In this document: positions 11,670-25,081 of the stretch, in pieces | Layout: each line of letters begins with the position of its first letter | How positions within the stretch are numbered: position 1 is the first letter of the stretch | Assembly: GCF_036324505.1 (NCBI RefSeq) | Contig: NC_086350.1 | Coordinates: 24,995,257-25,059,256 of the forward strand | Source: Eleginops maclovinus | Taxonomy: Eukaryota; Chordata; Actinopteri; Perciformes; Eleginopidae | Reading direction: 5' to 3' | Length of the DNA: 64,000 nt | Made by a program: the position numbers and the translations under genes | Notes under the pieces: model-generated | The model's database searches: none | What the model was told of the DNA's origin: nothing | What the model saw: only the letters and a program-made list of their open reading frames with translations

Positions 11670-11814
11670 AGTGAACAGTGAACTGGACAGAAGCGTTGGT
11701 CATGCCCACTATGTTTGTGGCTGTGCAGGTTAGCAGGAAGTTGTTGTCGTCTCTGCTCACGTTGACCAAAGTTATGTTGATGGAGTGAATGGTGTTGTTG
11801 TCGTAGACTTTGGC
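11670..11814 (-). CDS. ntrk3: TrkC receptor exon: second half of Ig-like C2 domain 1
   Basis: This 145-nt exon enters in phase 0 and leaves in phase 1. The acceptor is TTCAG (11815-11816) and the donor is GTAAGT (11664-11669). It encodes the C-terminal half of the first Ig-like domain. Landmarks are NNTIHSINITLVNVSRDDN, then LLTC (the second disulphide Cys), then NIVGMTNASVQFTV, which closely resembles the TrkC NVVGMSNAS segment. Four N-glycosylation sequons (NNT, NIT, NVS, NAS) are visible. The phase-1 end combines with the exon at 4323-4435 to give VHYPP, matching the TrkC VYYPP junction. Skipping this exon would shift the frame. Confidence 0.95.
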
Positions 11815-13087
11815 CTGAAGGGAAAGAAAGATACAAAGAAAAAAGAGAGCGGGAATAAGTAAGTAAAGTCTGAACATGTCAGTAGTTGAAGCAACTGTTC
11901 CTATTGGCCAAAAGATGGTACCAGTAATTCTGTGTTAGTCCGTGTCGTCATTGGCCCAAAACAGTGTTTCCCATCGACTGACATTGGGAAAGAGATGTCT
12001 GTCAATTAGAGGATCTTTTTTTCTTTTTTTATCAACTATCTTGAATAGCCAACATTTAAATCATTGGGAAGAAGTTTGAAATTGCGCCAAAAAACAAATA
12101 TCAATTTATTTTCCCTCATTTAGTCGATCATTTTATTGAGCAAGACGGTACGGAAGTTTGGAATTGAGGATTAAGGAAAACGCAAGTGTGCATGCTCTCA
12201 AAGCCTTAGACACATGGTTCGTTCAAGAAAACTGGATAAAGTGTTCGAGGCGTGGGTTGTATAATTGCTATGAACGTTATTTAGTGGCACATGAAACCAG
12301 AAATGGAAAACTGGAAAAATAAAAAGTACCTGGATTATTCGGGGTCTTGGGCCCATAGAGCATGCGCACTTGAATTTTCCTTAAACCCTGTTTCCGATCT
12401 GACAGTCTCGGATCGGTCAAATAAATGGAAAAGGAAAAATAACACTGCATTCAGCTTTGAGAGGGCCCAATGACGTCACTGACAGACACAGTACCACCAT
12501 TTGGCTACCACACACATTTGCTTTAACGCCCAGCACACTTCCTGGGTGCTTGTAAGACCATGGCTGATCCAGGTATTTCAGGCTACTTTGGCTTTATGAG
12601 CCACTGAGCAACTTTTATAGAAATGGTTCCAGTTCTAGTTTTCCGTTCTATTTATACTTCAATGGTTCAAAGGAAAGCTGTTTACATTTCAGCAAGCTAA
12701 ACTTCATAACTTCTGTCTTAGCAATTTTCTTGGCCTAATGCGAGGAAGATGTACCATGATGATTTTTTCACCAGGAAGTGTAAACGCATCAATTCTCCCA
12801 ACTTAAACTTGAATGTCTAAATCAGCTGCTTTTACAGCATTAAATATATTGTATGCAGTGGATCATCGACATGGAACACAAGATACAAGAAATAGTGGTT
12901 TGCAACCATTAAGCATTTTATTAACACTTCTTTAGTTCTTCTCATCTAGCAGATGATACTGTTGCTGATCGAAATACATAATGTTTTTGGCCCCGAACAT
13001 TTGCTGACATTTAGTCATCATTTATATATCCTTTTTGATCCATTTGGTAGGCTTAAGCTCGTATTTTATTCCAGACACAGCTAAATG
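11815..13087. other. ntrk3 intron, no recognised feature
   Basis: Intronic sequence without recognisable exons. The small plus-strand open frame at 12291-12473 has no family resemblance or supporting context. Confidence 0.4.
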
Positions 13088-13318
13088 TTCTTTCTGACTG
13101 ATCATAAACTCTGTGGTACAGCCCTGAAGAAACACAAGCTGCTTCTAGAGCCTTACAGCCTAAACACAAAGTCAACTTCTCATCCATATTGACTGCTTCT
13201 CTGGTTCTACACATCCTGATTAATAGGTAATCAACATGTGTCCAGATGCACATTGAGATACATGGATGTAACAAGATGAATATGTTGTGGTCTGAGTCAT
13301 ATCTCCTGCCAGACCTGA
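13088..13318 (+). repeat. interspersed repeat, copy 2 of 2
   Basis: Second copy of the repeat described at 9398-9625, in the same orientation within the same window. The 152-residue minus-strand open frame over it (13053-13511) is not conserved in the other copy and is not called. Confidence 0.7.
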
Positions 13319-13651
13319 ATGGTAATGCAGTTAGCTTCTGAAGGCAATGGAAGGAAGCAATTACGATATAAACTTGTTCACATGCTGTCTCCTTAGATGG
13401 ATGACTCACACCTTGGTTTGTTACAAGTGGCAGGCTGTTTGCAGAGGAAGTGTGCCAGTTATAGTAACATTTTCGTAGTGGCCAAACAGTGTTACTGCAA
13501 CTTCCATTCAACTCTGTGACGTCATTTGGACCAAAACATACTTTTTTACCTGTTAGCTTACATTGTGAAAGAGAAATCTGTAGATCAGCATATAAATGCT
13601 ATTTAGCTAAATGAACTACCCAGTACAAAAGCTTTCATAGGCAAAATTTAA

Positions 13652-13854
13652 AGAGGCCATATTCTCCTTATTTGGGGGTTTTCCAATACAGGTGACCAAT
13701 TAGAGCAGACTGGGCTCTGGTTTCAGACAGAAGGCGTAAAGAGGTGCTGCAGCACAGGCAGTATGAGAAAAATAAAGAGCTTTTTGAAACTTAAAGCACA
13801 TTAGAGACACAACATCCAAATATCAACCTGAAAATCAGCTTTAATATGTGCTCT
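13652..13854. mobile_element. TTAA-flanked MITE (family A), short form
   Basis: TTAA occurs on both sides (13648-13651 and 13855-13858). The left end starts AGAGGCCATATT. The interior carries the family block TGCTGCAGCACAGGCAGTATG, AAATAAAGAGCTTTTTGAA and CCTGAAAATCAGC, shared with copies at 35482 and 37508. The element is nonautonomous and has no ORF. Confidence 0.75.
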
Positions 13855-14106
13855 TTAAATCATTAGGGCCTCAAAGTTGTAAAATGTGCTAAAGGCTTAA
13901 TCAACAATTATTTTCCTTCTTTATTCATTTGACTGAGCCGAGACTGGCAGATCGGAGGCGGGGCTTAAGGAATACTCAACTGTGGATGCACTATAGGCCC
14001 AAAACTCCAGATGATCCGGGTACTTTATGAATCTACAGTCAGTCCATTTAATGCGCTACAGATCACACTGATAGGAATAAAAGAGGCCTGCCCTCCACTC
14101 ATTATA

Positions 14107-14129
14107 CATGTACTAAAGTTTAGTACATG
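14107..14129. repeat. 23-nt palindrome
   Basis: CATGTACTAAA, a central G, then TTTAGTACATG form an 11-bp perfect inverted repeat with a single central base. It lies in the intron between the exons at 11670 and 14365. Confidence 0.8.
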
Positions 14130-14364
14130 GATAGTAACTAAACTGAAAAATGTTGTCCCTCATAATGTCATCTAAGTAGTTTAATCTAATTAATAAAAAA
14201 AGACTTCAACACTTCTACTATGTTTGTTTCTGCCAGAAGTCCTATCAATAACAGACAGAGACCTCTATTTTTGTCCGTTTGTATTTTTTAACAGACAACA
14301 GTGTGTTGCTATCACATGCAAATTGCAACACTTGCAAATCTAGCTGTGTTTGGTTCCTTCCTAC

Positions 14365-14507
14365 CTCCTGTGCATTGATGGAATGCAGGCCGTTGACGGG
14401 CCAGTCCACCTCAGGTAACGGGGATCCAGAGCCGTTACAGATGGCCGTTACTCGATCCCCCTCTTTAACAGTGAGGTTGCTGTGGCTGACGCTGATTTCT
14501 GGCAGGT
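14365..14507 (-). CDS. ntrk3: TrkC receptor exon: first half of Ig-like C2 domain 1
   Basis: This 143-nt exon enters in phase 1 and leaves in phase 0. The acceptor is TTTCAG (AG at 14508-14509) and the donor is GTAGGA after a GAG codon. It begins DLPEISVSHSNLTVKEGDRV, nearly identical to TrkC at the start of the first Ig-like domain. It then has TAICNGSGSPLPEVDW, which holds the first disulphide Cys and the core Trp, and ends GLHSINAQE. NLT and NGS are glycosylation sequons. Together with 11670-11814 it forms the membrane-distal Ig domain of the neurotrophin receptor. The intron to the upstream LRR-cap exon is only 235 bp. Confidence 0.96.
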
Positions 14508-14742
14508 CTGAAAGCAAAGAGAGACTATGTGATAAAAAAAAAAAATCCACCCGCCCAAATGGGCTTGGAGCTGAGAGGTACACCTCCTGATACATGGTTG
14601 TCTTTGTTTTCCGTTCATTTTTGTTGTATGATTTAATAAAAAATTTGAACAAAATCAACCTATTAAAACCATTTTTAGCTGTTACAATTCCCAATCATTA
14701 AGGTCAAAGGGTTTGTGTGTCTTTGCTAGTTTTCACACTTAC

Positions 14743-14900
14743 CACAGTTGCTAATGGTCATTTCCTGCAGCATTATTTCCTTCAAGCCGCCGTCATGACA
14801 TTTTAATTGTTGGCTGCTTAGCCCCGCCTCCCCTCTCTGTTGCCATAGCTGCAGCCAGCGAATCTCACAGCCACAGGCAAACACCACCTCCTCTAAATGC
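14743..14900 (-). CDS. ntrk3: TrkC receptor exon: C-terminal leucine-rich-repeat cap
   Basis: This 158-nt exon enters in phase 2 and leaves in phase 1. The acceptor is CTCCAG (AG at 14901-14902) and the donor is GTAAGT-like (GTAAG at 14738-14742). It encodes the cysteine-rich cap that closes the LRR block: VVFACGCEIRWLQLWQQRGEA, then SSQQLKCHDGG, then MTISNC. The four cap cysteines (CGC, LKC, SNC) are all present, and the CEIRWLQLWQ core is the Trk signature. It differs from the usual FNCSCDIRW by VFACGCEIRW, which removes the Asn-Cys-Ser sequon. The shared last codon becomes Asp of DLPEI in the next exon. Confidence 0.95.
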
Positions 14901-15320
14901 CTGGAGAGGAAAAGACAGGAAGCATTGGCGGTGTGAGAATATGTGACATATTCCTCTTTCAAATGCTCAGCAGAGTAACAAAGCAACACAAAAAAAGAGA
15001 TTACAACACTTCATTAAAGGCTCACACATACAGTACACAAACACAATCCTTGGATGGGTGGAAGCTTCACAGATTGGTGATTATGTAACACACAAGTGGG
15101 TACTTCTTTATAAAAAAGTGTACTTTATTTATTCTTATTCATAATTCAGCTTGCATTTCAGATGGTTACTCACTTCTGCCAGGAGAACATGGTTATTATA
15201 GAGTTGAAAGACAATCCCATTCAAATTAGCAACAGTGATTCTACTTGAATGTTTCAGAAACAGTTGTTTCTAGGTCTCAGCAATAACCATAACTGCCTTC
15301 CTTAAGTGTAATACAGTTTC

Positions 15321-15610
15321 AGAGGCCCTATTATGCTAATGCTCATATTATATTTGTATTTAGTGTCTGTACTGGGACATGTTTCCCTGCTTTAATGTTC
15401 AAAAAGCTCTTTTTTGTTCGTATTTATTACTCATACTGCCTGTGCTGCAGCACCTCCTTTCACCCTGTCTGAAACCAGAGCCCAGTCTGCTCTGATTGGT
15501 TACCTGGCCTTATACATACATATCATGTACAATTTGAAGGAGCGCTATAGCCAATAGTGATGTCGCTATGTCACTGAAGTAAACAAAGAAAGTCCAACAG
15601 AGGCACTTCA
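15321..15610. mobile_element. TTAA-type MITE (family A), inverted, truncated
   Basis: It starts AGAGGCCCTATTATGCTAAT and continues in the reverse orientation of the copy at 13652: ACTGGGACATGTTTCCCTGC, TTCAAAAAGCTCTT, CTGCCTGTGCTGCAGCACCT, GAAACCAGAGCCCAGTCTGC. The TTAA flank and the far end are lost or uncertain. Confidence 0.65.
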
Positions 15611-15794
15611 GTCGGGGGGGTAGTGTTTGGGAGATACATTTGAGAGTTTAGCCTTAAATAGAGTAATTATCTACTTCACTGTATCGAAACACTGTACATC
15701 TTTTACAGTAAACTTAGCGGCAGCACTGTCACTCTGAATAAGTGTCGCGTGTAAATTAAAAAGATAGTACATTTACAAAATGGACAGTCCAAAT

Positions 15795-16924
15795 TAGGGA
15801 TGCACCGAAAATTCGGCCACCGAAAATTTTCACAAACACTTTTGTCACCGAAACAACAAGGCCGAAACAGAACGTTGTGATGATGACGCAAGCAAAAAAC
15901 CGCGAACAGCACTCGGGCCAACATGTCTGCGGTGTGGACGCAATTCACTGTGTCTGAAAAAGAACAACGAATAGCAATTTGCAATACGTGTAAAGCCGAA
16001 ATTTCTAGAGGGGGTATATCTGCAAAGAGTTTTTCCACGTCGGGTTTAATTCATCATCTTAAATCAAAACATCCCGATCGCTATTCTGAATTTGAGAAAA
16101 ACGCGGCACAGAAAAGGAAAGCCATTCCGAGCACACCGACTCCGTCTGTGGCAGACGTTTTTGAAAAGGCCAAAAAGTTTCCCAGTGATGGTGCCAAGGC
16201 TAAGGGCATTACACAAAAAATGATGGAATTCATTGCCTTAGATGATCAGCCGTTCTCTGTTGTAGAGGACGTGGGATTTCGTAGGCTGATAGAGCACATT
16301 GAGCCCCGTTATGCCATACCGAGCAGACGACATTTCTCAGACGTATGTTTACCTGAGCTGTTCAATGTTGTTGCAACTCACGTCCATGAGTTTATGGCAC
16401 CTGATATTTCAGCAATCAGTTTCACGACCGATATATGGAGCTCAGACGTCAGCATCACGAGTATGCTCAGTCTAACTGCACAGTGGATCGACACAGATTT
16501 CAAGCTGCAAAAGATTTTGCTTAATTCACAAGAGTTTCGATGCACTTGACTTAAATGCACTTTGTTTTTTTTATGAGAGAACATATTTAATTTTACAATA
16601 TTTCAGCAGGCCAGTCAGTTTACAGGCCTGTACATTATTATTTCATGTAGGCTACACATGTGTGGTCAAGTTAAACATTTCATTTTATTTTATATTGTGC
16701 ATAATGTCAGTTCTAAATAAATATTTTCATAATTTCGTGATTTATTTATTCTTTGAATTGCAACGCCTTGATTTTTAGTAAGGTTAGCACACAGTCATAG
16801 CCATAAATGCAATGGTACTAATAATTGGAATAATAATTTATTTCGGTGTTTCGGTTTTCGGCCTTGGTTTCCTCATTTTCGGTTTTCGGTTTCGGCCAAG
16901 AATTTTCATTTCGGTGCATCCCTA
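15795..16924 (+). mobile_element. hAT transposon, nonautonomous deletion derivative
   Basis: The element is 1130 bp with 14-bp perfect terminal inverted repeats, TAGGGATGCACCGA at 15795 and its complement ending at 16924. An exact 8-bp target-site duplication, GTCCAAAT, flanks it at 15787-15794 and 16925-16932, and 8 bp is the hAT hallmark. Subterminal CCGAAA and TTCGGTTTTCGG words recur at both ends. It encodes only the N-terminal third of a transposase and then jumps to 3' UTR-like AT-rich sequence, so an internal deletion removed most of the catalytic domain. Confidence 0.93.
15923..16549 (+). CDS. truncated hAT transposase with BED zinc finger (208 aa)
   Basis: An uninterrupted ORF inside the hAT element at 15795-16924. 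Residues about 18-52 form a BED-type zinc finger: AICNTCKAEIS supplies the CxxC pair and LIHHLKSKHP the His pair. A linker of about 60 residues follows, then a helical hAT-type region (FIALDDQPFSVVEDVGFRRL), then the start of the RNase H-like fold with the TTDIWSS motif near residue 167, where the first catalytic Asp sits. The frame stops soon after LNSQEF. In complete hAT proteins roughly 400 more residues follow, including the other acidic residues and the dimerisation domain. It should therefore be able to bind DNA at most. It is a mobile-element gene and not part of the receptor. Confidence 0.85.
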   Translation: MSAVWTQFTVSEKEQRIAICNTCKAEISRGGISAKSFSTSGLIHHLKSKHPDRYSEFEKNAAQKRKAIPSTPTPSVADVFEKAKKFPSDGAKAKGITQKMMEFIALDDQPFSVVEDVGFRRLIEHIEPRYAIPSRRHFSDVCLPELFNVVATHVHEFMAPDISAISFTTDIWSSDVSITSMLSLTAQWIDTDFKLQKILLNSQEFRCT

Positions 16925-16932
16925 GTCCAAAT

Positions 16933-17973
16933 GCTAGAATAATCATGTGTCTATATATAAGAACATGATCAGATTGATGTCAACAATCCTCTGGGTGCCA
17001 TCAAAGGATAACAGAATGGATTACCGCTTATCGATTTTTGGTCCTGACCAATCAGGGACAGGTACCAATTAAGAACTGGTTCTCAATACCAATCCCTATT
17101 TGTCATGATCCCATGTTTTGTGGTTCTGTTTTCTTCCCCTATGTCCTTGTGTGGAGCCTGTTTTGTTTTTTGTTACAGCAGAATTGCACAGGGTGTGGGG
17201 GACACATGGTGTCACCCCTATTGGGAAGCAAAGCAGGATACCTAGACTTAGAGCAAGTTCTCTTGAAGGTCAGGCAAACATTGGTTTCTTTTAACCATGG
17301 CCACAAAGGTTACTGTTGGTAAAAGGCATGACAAAAACAAACTCCACTGTCAAAGTCAGACACTTTGCTGACTCACCCGGCAACCTAAATCCTCCATTAA
17401 AGCACAGCGAAACCCAAAGGTATCATTATTCTGGATTCTGACTGCTGGTATTGATTTTGTGTATGAAAGCTGTTAAAATGATAAAACTGGTGTTCTTCTA
17501 CACTGCAGTTCTCTGGAAAAACACCATTCTGACCTGAGATCTGTCTTCAAATTTATATTCATCTGTTCCATTTTCAATATCTTTCGGAGGGTGGATTTTG
17601 CTCTTGTAGTTCTCTTGTTTTTTATTCATATTCGCTTTTCATGTATTAAGTATTTTGAACATGCATTTAAGTGTTTGACGGACTCAATGAAATACCTGTA
17701 ATTGTTCTCTTGAAAACAATGATTGGTTGGTTTTAAATGCAAAACTTTTCTCCAGATGGTCAACTTTATGATATGTGATGATGGGTACGCTGACACCAGC
17801 TTGATCAGCCTCGGTTAGTTTTTGGAAGGCAACACCTGCTCCATATTTTCTCTTCTCCCTCCAGCTCCTCTCATTTTACCCTCACGTTATTTCTCCTGTC
17901 TTAAGTCCACATACATCAACACATGGAATAAATGATTATATGCTAATCCCCTTCAACAAAAAAACAACTGTTT
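16933..17973. other. ntrk3 intron; fragment of a second hAT-like MITE end near 17056-17096
   Basis: Mostly unassigned sequence. At 17056-17096 a run ending GGTTCTCAATACCAATCCCTA resembles the right end of hAT-type MITEs (TAGGGATTGGTATTG when complemented), but no partner end is seen. From 17101 a TGTCATGATCCCATG-type fragment may be an old LTR or LINE 3' piece. Confidence 0.35.
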
Positions 17974-18075
17974 GCTATCCTGGCTCCAAATCGGTGTGAC
18001 GAGCTCCCCATTGACGTCAGGACAGCTGGAAGTATACAGATCTTCCAGCACAGGATAAAAAACCACCAGTTTTAA
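17974..18075 (+). pseudogene. C-terminal scrap of a LINE reverse-transcriptase ORF
   Basis: A 33-codon frame ending TAA reads PNRCDELPIDVRTAGSIQIF and then HRIKNHQF. This resembles the common end of fish LINE ORF2 proteins (WN-LP--IR-A-SI--FK--LKT-LF). No upstream RT domain remains. It is a short and decayed match recognised by pattern only. Confidence 0.4.
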
Positions 18076-19670
18076 TAAAATAAATAAAACTCTCTATGTA
18101 GTTTTAGCTAGTAAGGTTTAGCTTATTTCAAGCCAATGCAGCAGCACTTAAAATGGTTTGGCTACTTGAAAGCTATTTTTTTTTATTTTAGGTCTCTTTG
18201 GAAAAAAGCATCAGTTAAATGAAATGTTGTATAATGTGGTTTAAATGGGACATGAAAATGCATTTCCATTAAAAATTAATTCAAAGTGGTATAGTATGGT
18301 GTTCTGGAGGGGGATATCCTGCCTGATGTTACATGTGTGTTCGATGGAGTGTCCATGGCTTCGTGACAATTTCTTTAAAGATATTATGTAATTAAGGCTA
18401 TAAAATATGCACTATAAATACCAGGAAATGCAGTTACCATGGTTAACACCACCTTTATTTTTCGCTGCTTCATCTTTGCACAATATACAGAGATCAAACC
18501 GGAGCCTCACAGACACAGAAACAAATTACAGTGAACGCCTGCACACACCACTATTTAAGATAGCCTATTTAATTATTTCCACTTATGCAAAGGGGTTCAG
18601 TCATTGGGGAGAATTGCATGACTTTTAACCTAACTGATAAGAACAAAATAATGTATGTAATTGACAAATAGTAAGCAATCTACAAAGATCTAGCCTTCAG
18701 AGAGAGAGAGAGAGGATGGAGTACGCTACCGTATTTTAGCAGTTTAGAGCTAATCAGTTTAGCAACTTAGCAGCTAATTTACTTATGATTTCAAGCTGTT
18801 GTAAAATTCACTAAAACAGCAATAGAGATTTCAAGATTGAAACCTTCTGTTTTTACTTTAAATGAGAGTTAAAACCAGTGATTGCCATTATCCTCCTGAA
18901 TTGAATTTTTAAGTAAAGCACTCAATGCTAGCAACGACTATTGTTTGCACCAGAGACTGCAACAAGTGTGTGAAACATTAAAATAAAAAGTGTCACGTTT
19001 ACCTACATTTAGGAACACATCTAACTTTTCATATCAACATGCAGTCCAAAGCATTCATCCTCAGGTATGAGTCCTGCATAGTCACATACTGTACATCATT
19101 TGTGGACAGCTATTCCTCCATGATGTGTCTTTCCATGATTCATGGAGGTGTGAAGGACAGAGAGAAGGGATGAAGGGGCGGATGGTGGTCTTTTTCTTTC
19201 AGTGAAACATGTAGTTACACTGGAGCTGATTGTGCGGTTGGCAGTGGAGAGATTGACTAACAGCAGTGTTTGGTGGTTGGCTGGGTACAGCTGTAGGTGA
19301 AGGACAATTATATCACCATCTCCACAGAGACATTGAGCTACACACACCAACGATGCAACTCAAAAGCTGTTTTATCAGTGTTAAATAGAACTGAATAAAT
19401 ACTGTACATCATATAAATAATCAAAATAAGGTGTAAAAGCAACACATATAGACCATTTACCTTCAACCAATTGGTCTTTTCCCAACTTTCTCTACAACTA
19501 GCTTGATTGTAAGGTAGGAAGGTTTAAGCTACATATTTTCAAGGCATAATCCTTCCCTTTCTTCATTCCTTCCTCCCTACAGCCTTTTGTCCAATAACCA
19601 TCAGGGTGCTCGTATTCAGAACAGGTAGAAACATCCCTTTTCTCTATTAGCTAGCTTGATTGTGAAGTAG

Positions 19671-19671
<1 letters not shown>
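18076..19671. other. ntrk3 intron, no recognised feature
   Basis: Intronic sequence with no exon, RNA gene or named repeat that I can support. Confidence 0.4.

Positions 19672-19721
<50 letters not shown>
19672..19721. repeat. (CA)25 microsatellite
   Basis: An uninterrupted CA dinucleotide run of 50 bp. Confidence 0.97.
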
Positions 19722-19724
<3 letters not shown>

Positions 19725-19870
19725 GGAGTTCTTTCACACCCTGCAGGTGTGCTGTGATGAATGCTAGCTTATCTAGTGTCAGTGGTTGGTGTGTTGGCTA
19801 AGGGGGAAGGGGCAAGAGTAATGAACATTTGTTGATCTGAACCCCGAGCTGAATGCACACACACTCAAAT

Positions 19871-22282
<2,412 letters not shown>

Positions 22283-22505
22283 GCCAAATAAAGAGATCAC
22301 TTCAGCATTGTCATTTTCTCTTGTTTTACTATTCATAGACAGTATAGTCTTTGAGTTAAATGATTATTTTTAATTGTATTCTATAAACTACTGACAGTTT
22401 TTCTCTATGTTGGAATTCAACAAACCCTGTAATGGCTGCCATACATGTAGAGATAAAGATTGAAGAAACGTTTGGAGTGGTCTCTTTATTTTTTCCGGAG
22501 CTGTA
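22283..22505. mobile_element. nonautonomous Tc1-like remnant (both arms only)
   Basis: The left part reads GGCCAAATAAAGAGATCACTT with a TTTTCTCTTGTTTTACTATT block and CTATAAACTACTGACAG. The right part ends GTGGTCTCTTTATTTTTTCC then GGAGCTGTATA. These resemble the two arms of a widespread fish Tc1 element with AAGAGACCAC-type termini. The transposase is absent. The right end abuts TA; the left end is degraded. Confidence 0.5.
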
Positions 22506-25081
22506 TAATCAATATGTAATGATCATAATGCAAATAGGTGAAAAAATAAATACATTCTTTGTATTTAATATCGAATGTAAACTAGCACTGTGTAATTGAG
22601 TGATTACACATGATGTTGAAAATAATTCATAGTCTGGAGGCGGTGAACATTGGCTGGGTAATTAAACATGACTACTCACATCCCCAGCAACATATTAATA
22701 CAATGTGCTGCTCTGTGACGTATCCAACAGTACACTTGCCTTCGCGTGGCACCCTGTGAGCACGACTTAATTAAACTTCTTTCATTAGTACATTCTTTAG
22801 GCCTTAAAATCATGTTGTCCCCCCCCCCCAGGTAGATCCCAGTTTATCTGACGCTGTGCAGCAAATGCAATCTTTGCTCCCCTGACAGCAACTTAATTAA
22901 CTCCCTCATTTACCTGGCCAGGGGAGAGGGATGTAAATGAGTTGTACTACTCTGTAGGGGAGATAACCTCTCTCTCATTCTTACAGAACAGATAACCTCT
23001 CACTTTCATTAAAGTGTTGGGCAGATAGGCAGAGGCCAAACGTGGGTGAAGAGAGTAAAGCAGAGAGACATAAAAGAAAGGTTCTGATGCTAAATATGTT
23101 GCCATCAGACCTGTACATTGAGATCAGCAACCGAGGGAAAAAAGTGTCTTTGAATTCTAATTTTTGTGATTTCCTACCTATTTAAAAAAACCTCTTGCCA
23201 TTTGGACATTTTTAATTTCATTTTTATTAATGTGACAGTATCAACTGTAGAGGACGTCTAGACAATTTAAGTGTGAAAAGACAGCCAAAATGAACAGATA
23301 AACTATGAAAGATATTATGCTTATAGACCGAGGTTAATACAATAATAAATTCACCTTCATTCAAAAATAAATAAGTGATTGATCTGAACATTGCTGTATA
23401 TTTGGCCACTAAAAAACTAGTTTGGGTTTTTGGAGAATGCTGCCAAATATTCAGAGACTGTGTAGTCAATGTATTGGCAAAAGTACTGAACTGGGATTCC
23501 AGTCGGCACGGGTTTATGGATGCGGTCTCCAGTTGACCAGACTCATAGGATCAGATTTTGCATACCTTCGGCATTTCCCACACCTTAACCTCACACTGCA
23601 TTAGCCCTCATGTGCAGTTTACCCTGCTGATTCTAATACTTGTGACTTGTTCATGTTCCCTTGTGATTTTTATTCATTATATTATTTTATAAATACATTT
23701 TTTTATTCAAATTTTTAAATGTTGTCTCTTAAGTGTCATGGCTCTAGAGCCTGGTCAGCTGTTAACATGTAAATGTATCTTTTTTTGGGCATATCTTTGA
23801 GATTGGAAATTGCAATCAATATTATTATTGTGTCAAATAAAAGCGTTCACTCTTATCTGATAATTAAAAAAATAATAATTGGTGCACTTCGATGTGATCA
23901 AAATAAAAGCTAAATATTTTAAATTCCAAAAAACAACAGTAATATTCATAAACCTGTTACAGTAAATATACCTATTTGTAGATTCTGACCAAATACAATA
24001 CCATAATCTGCACCTATTTTAAGTGTTGGATTAAACAGCTGTCCGACATTCATAACTCTCCTCAAACCAAACCCTTGTTAGCATGTTGTTAGGGTAATGA
24101 CAGGTAATGTGGGGGTTGAATATGAAAGGGAGCAGCTGACTCACAGAGCTATGTTTAATCTCAGATAAACCTATGGAGCGTAAAAAACAAAGTGATCCAA
24201 TTGAAGAAGACACAGCCCTGAACATGCTTCCCCCTGCAGTCATACGCTGAAGTGCAGACCTATTTTGAGGCTGAATGCATCTCCGACGGCATGACAGGTC
24301 ACTCACAGAGTGAGCCTGTGGTGTGTGCAGCACACAGAGTATCACTACCTGACGTTCTTCTTGTGGGTTTGTCATGAGGCTTTATCCTGCAGTACTCAGT
24401 AGGCGGGGGTGTGTGCACATCAGCAGCAGGAGATGTTGATACACAACACGCAGTCTGACCTTAAGGATGGATGTGCTCGGCAAAACATTTTGTCATTTCA
24501 TGATTTGGATATGATAGCCTGCACCGATGAAAGAATGTGTACATGAAAGCAGAAGCATAGTCTGCTCTTCAGAACATTCTGTTGAAACACAAAGAAAACT
24601 GAGGCTCACTGTCTGACTCTCATGCACGTCCCTACAGATCCATGTGAAAATGTGGTCATTTTAAGTCACCTGTATCTGGATATTTTACGTTTCAGCACAA
24701 ATAAATAAGCAATGACAGCCCTGTCTCTAATCTTTGGGTAGCGGTAATATTTGGTGAAGCGTTTGGTTTTTAACTGTGAAATGATATTTATATTGATGAA
24801 TGTACTATTTATATTGTATATATCTGTACTTTGATCTGTTTTAATTGTTAGTATCATAGGCAATAGGGATGTTTAATGTTTAATCTATGTGTGTTGTGTA
24901 AGCTTTTAACTTTATCTGGCATGTAGCATCTTTTCTCTTTTTGAGATGTATGTATTTTTATTCAGGGTCCTTGTTCATTAAAGACATACAATATTAATGT
25001 ATGTTTGTAGTCTATTTAGCGTTGGCCAATCACGGTTAAGCAGAGTTTTGCTAAACATAGGCAATTAAATACCCTCATTGA
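22506..25081. other. ntrk3 intron, no recognised feature
   Basis: Intronic sequence. A stretch at 22765-22915 has repeated CTTAATTAA/TTAATTAAC words and poly-C, and could be a regulatory element. The open frame at 24031-24375 on the minus strand has no recognisable homology. Confidence 0.4.

Noticed and set aside
13053..13511. 152-codon minus-strand open frame
   Set aside because: It lies over an interspersed repeat whose other copy at 9398 does not preserve the frame. It has no known domain and no splice or promoter support.
15703..16038. Minus-strand ORF over the hAT element
   Set aside because: It is the antisense shadow of the BED-finger ORF and crosses the element boundary.
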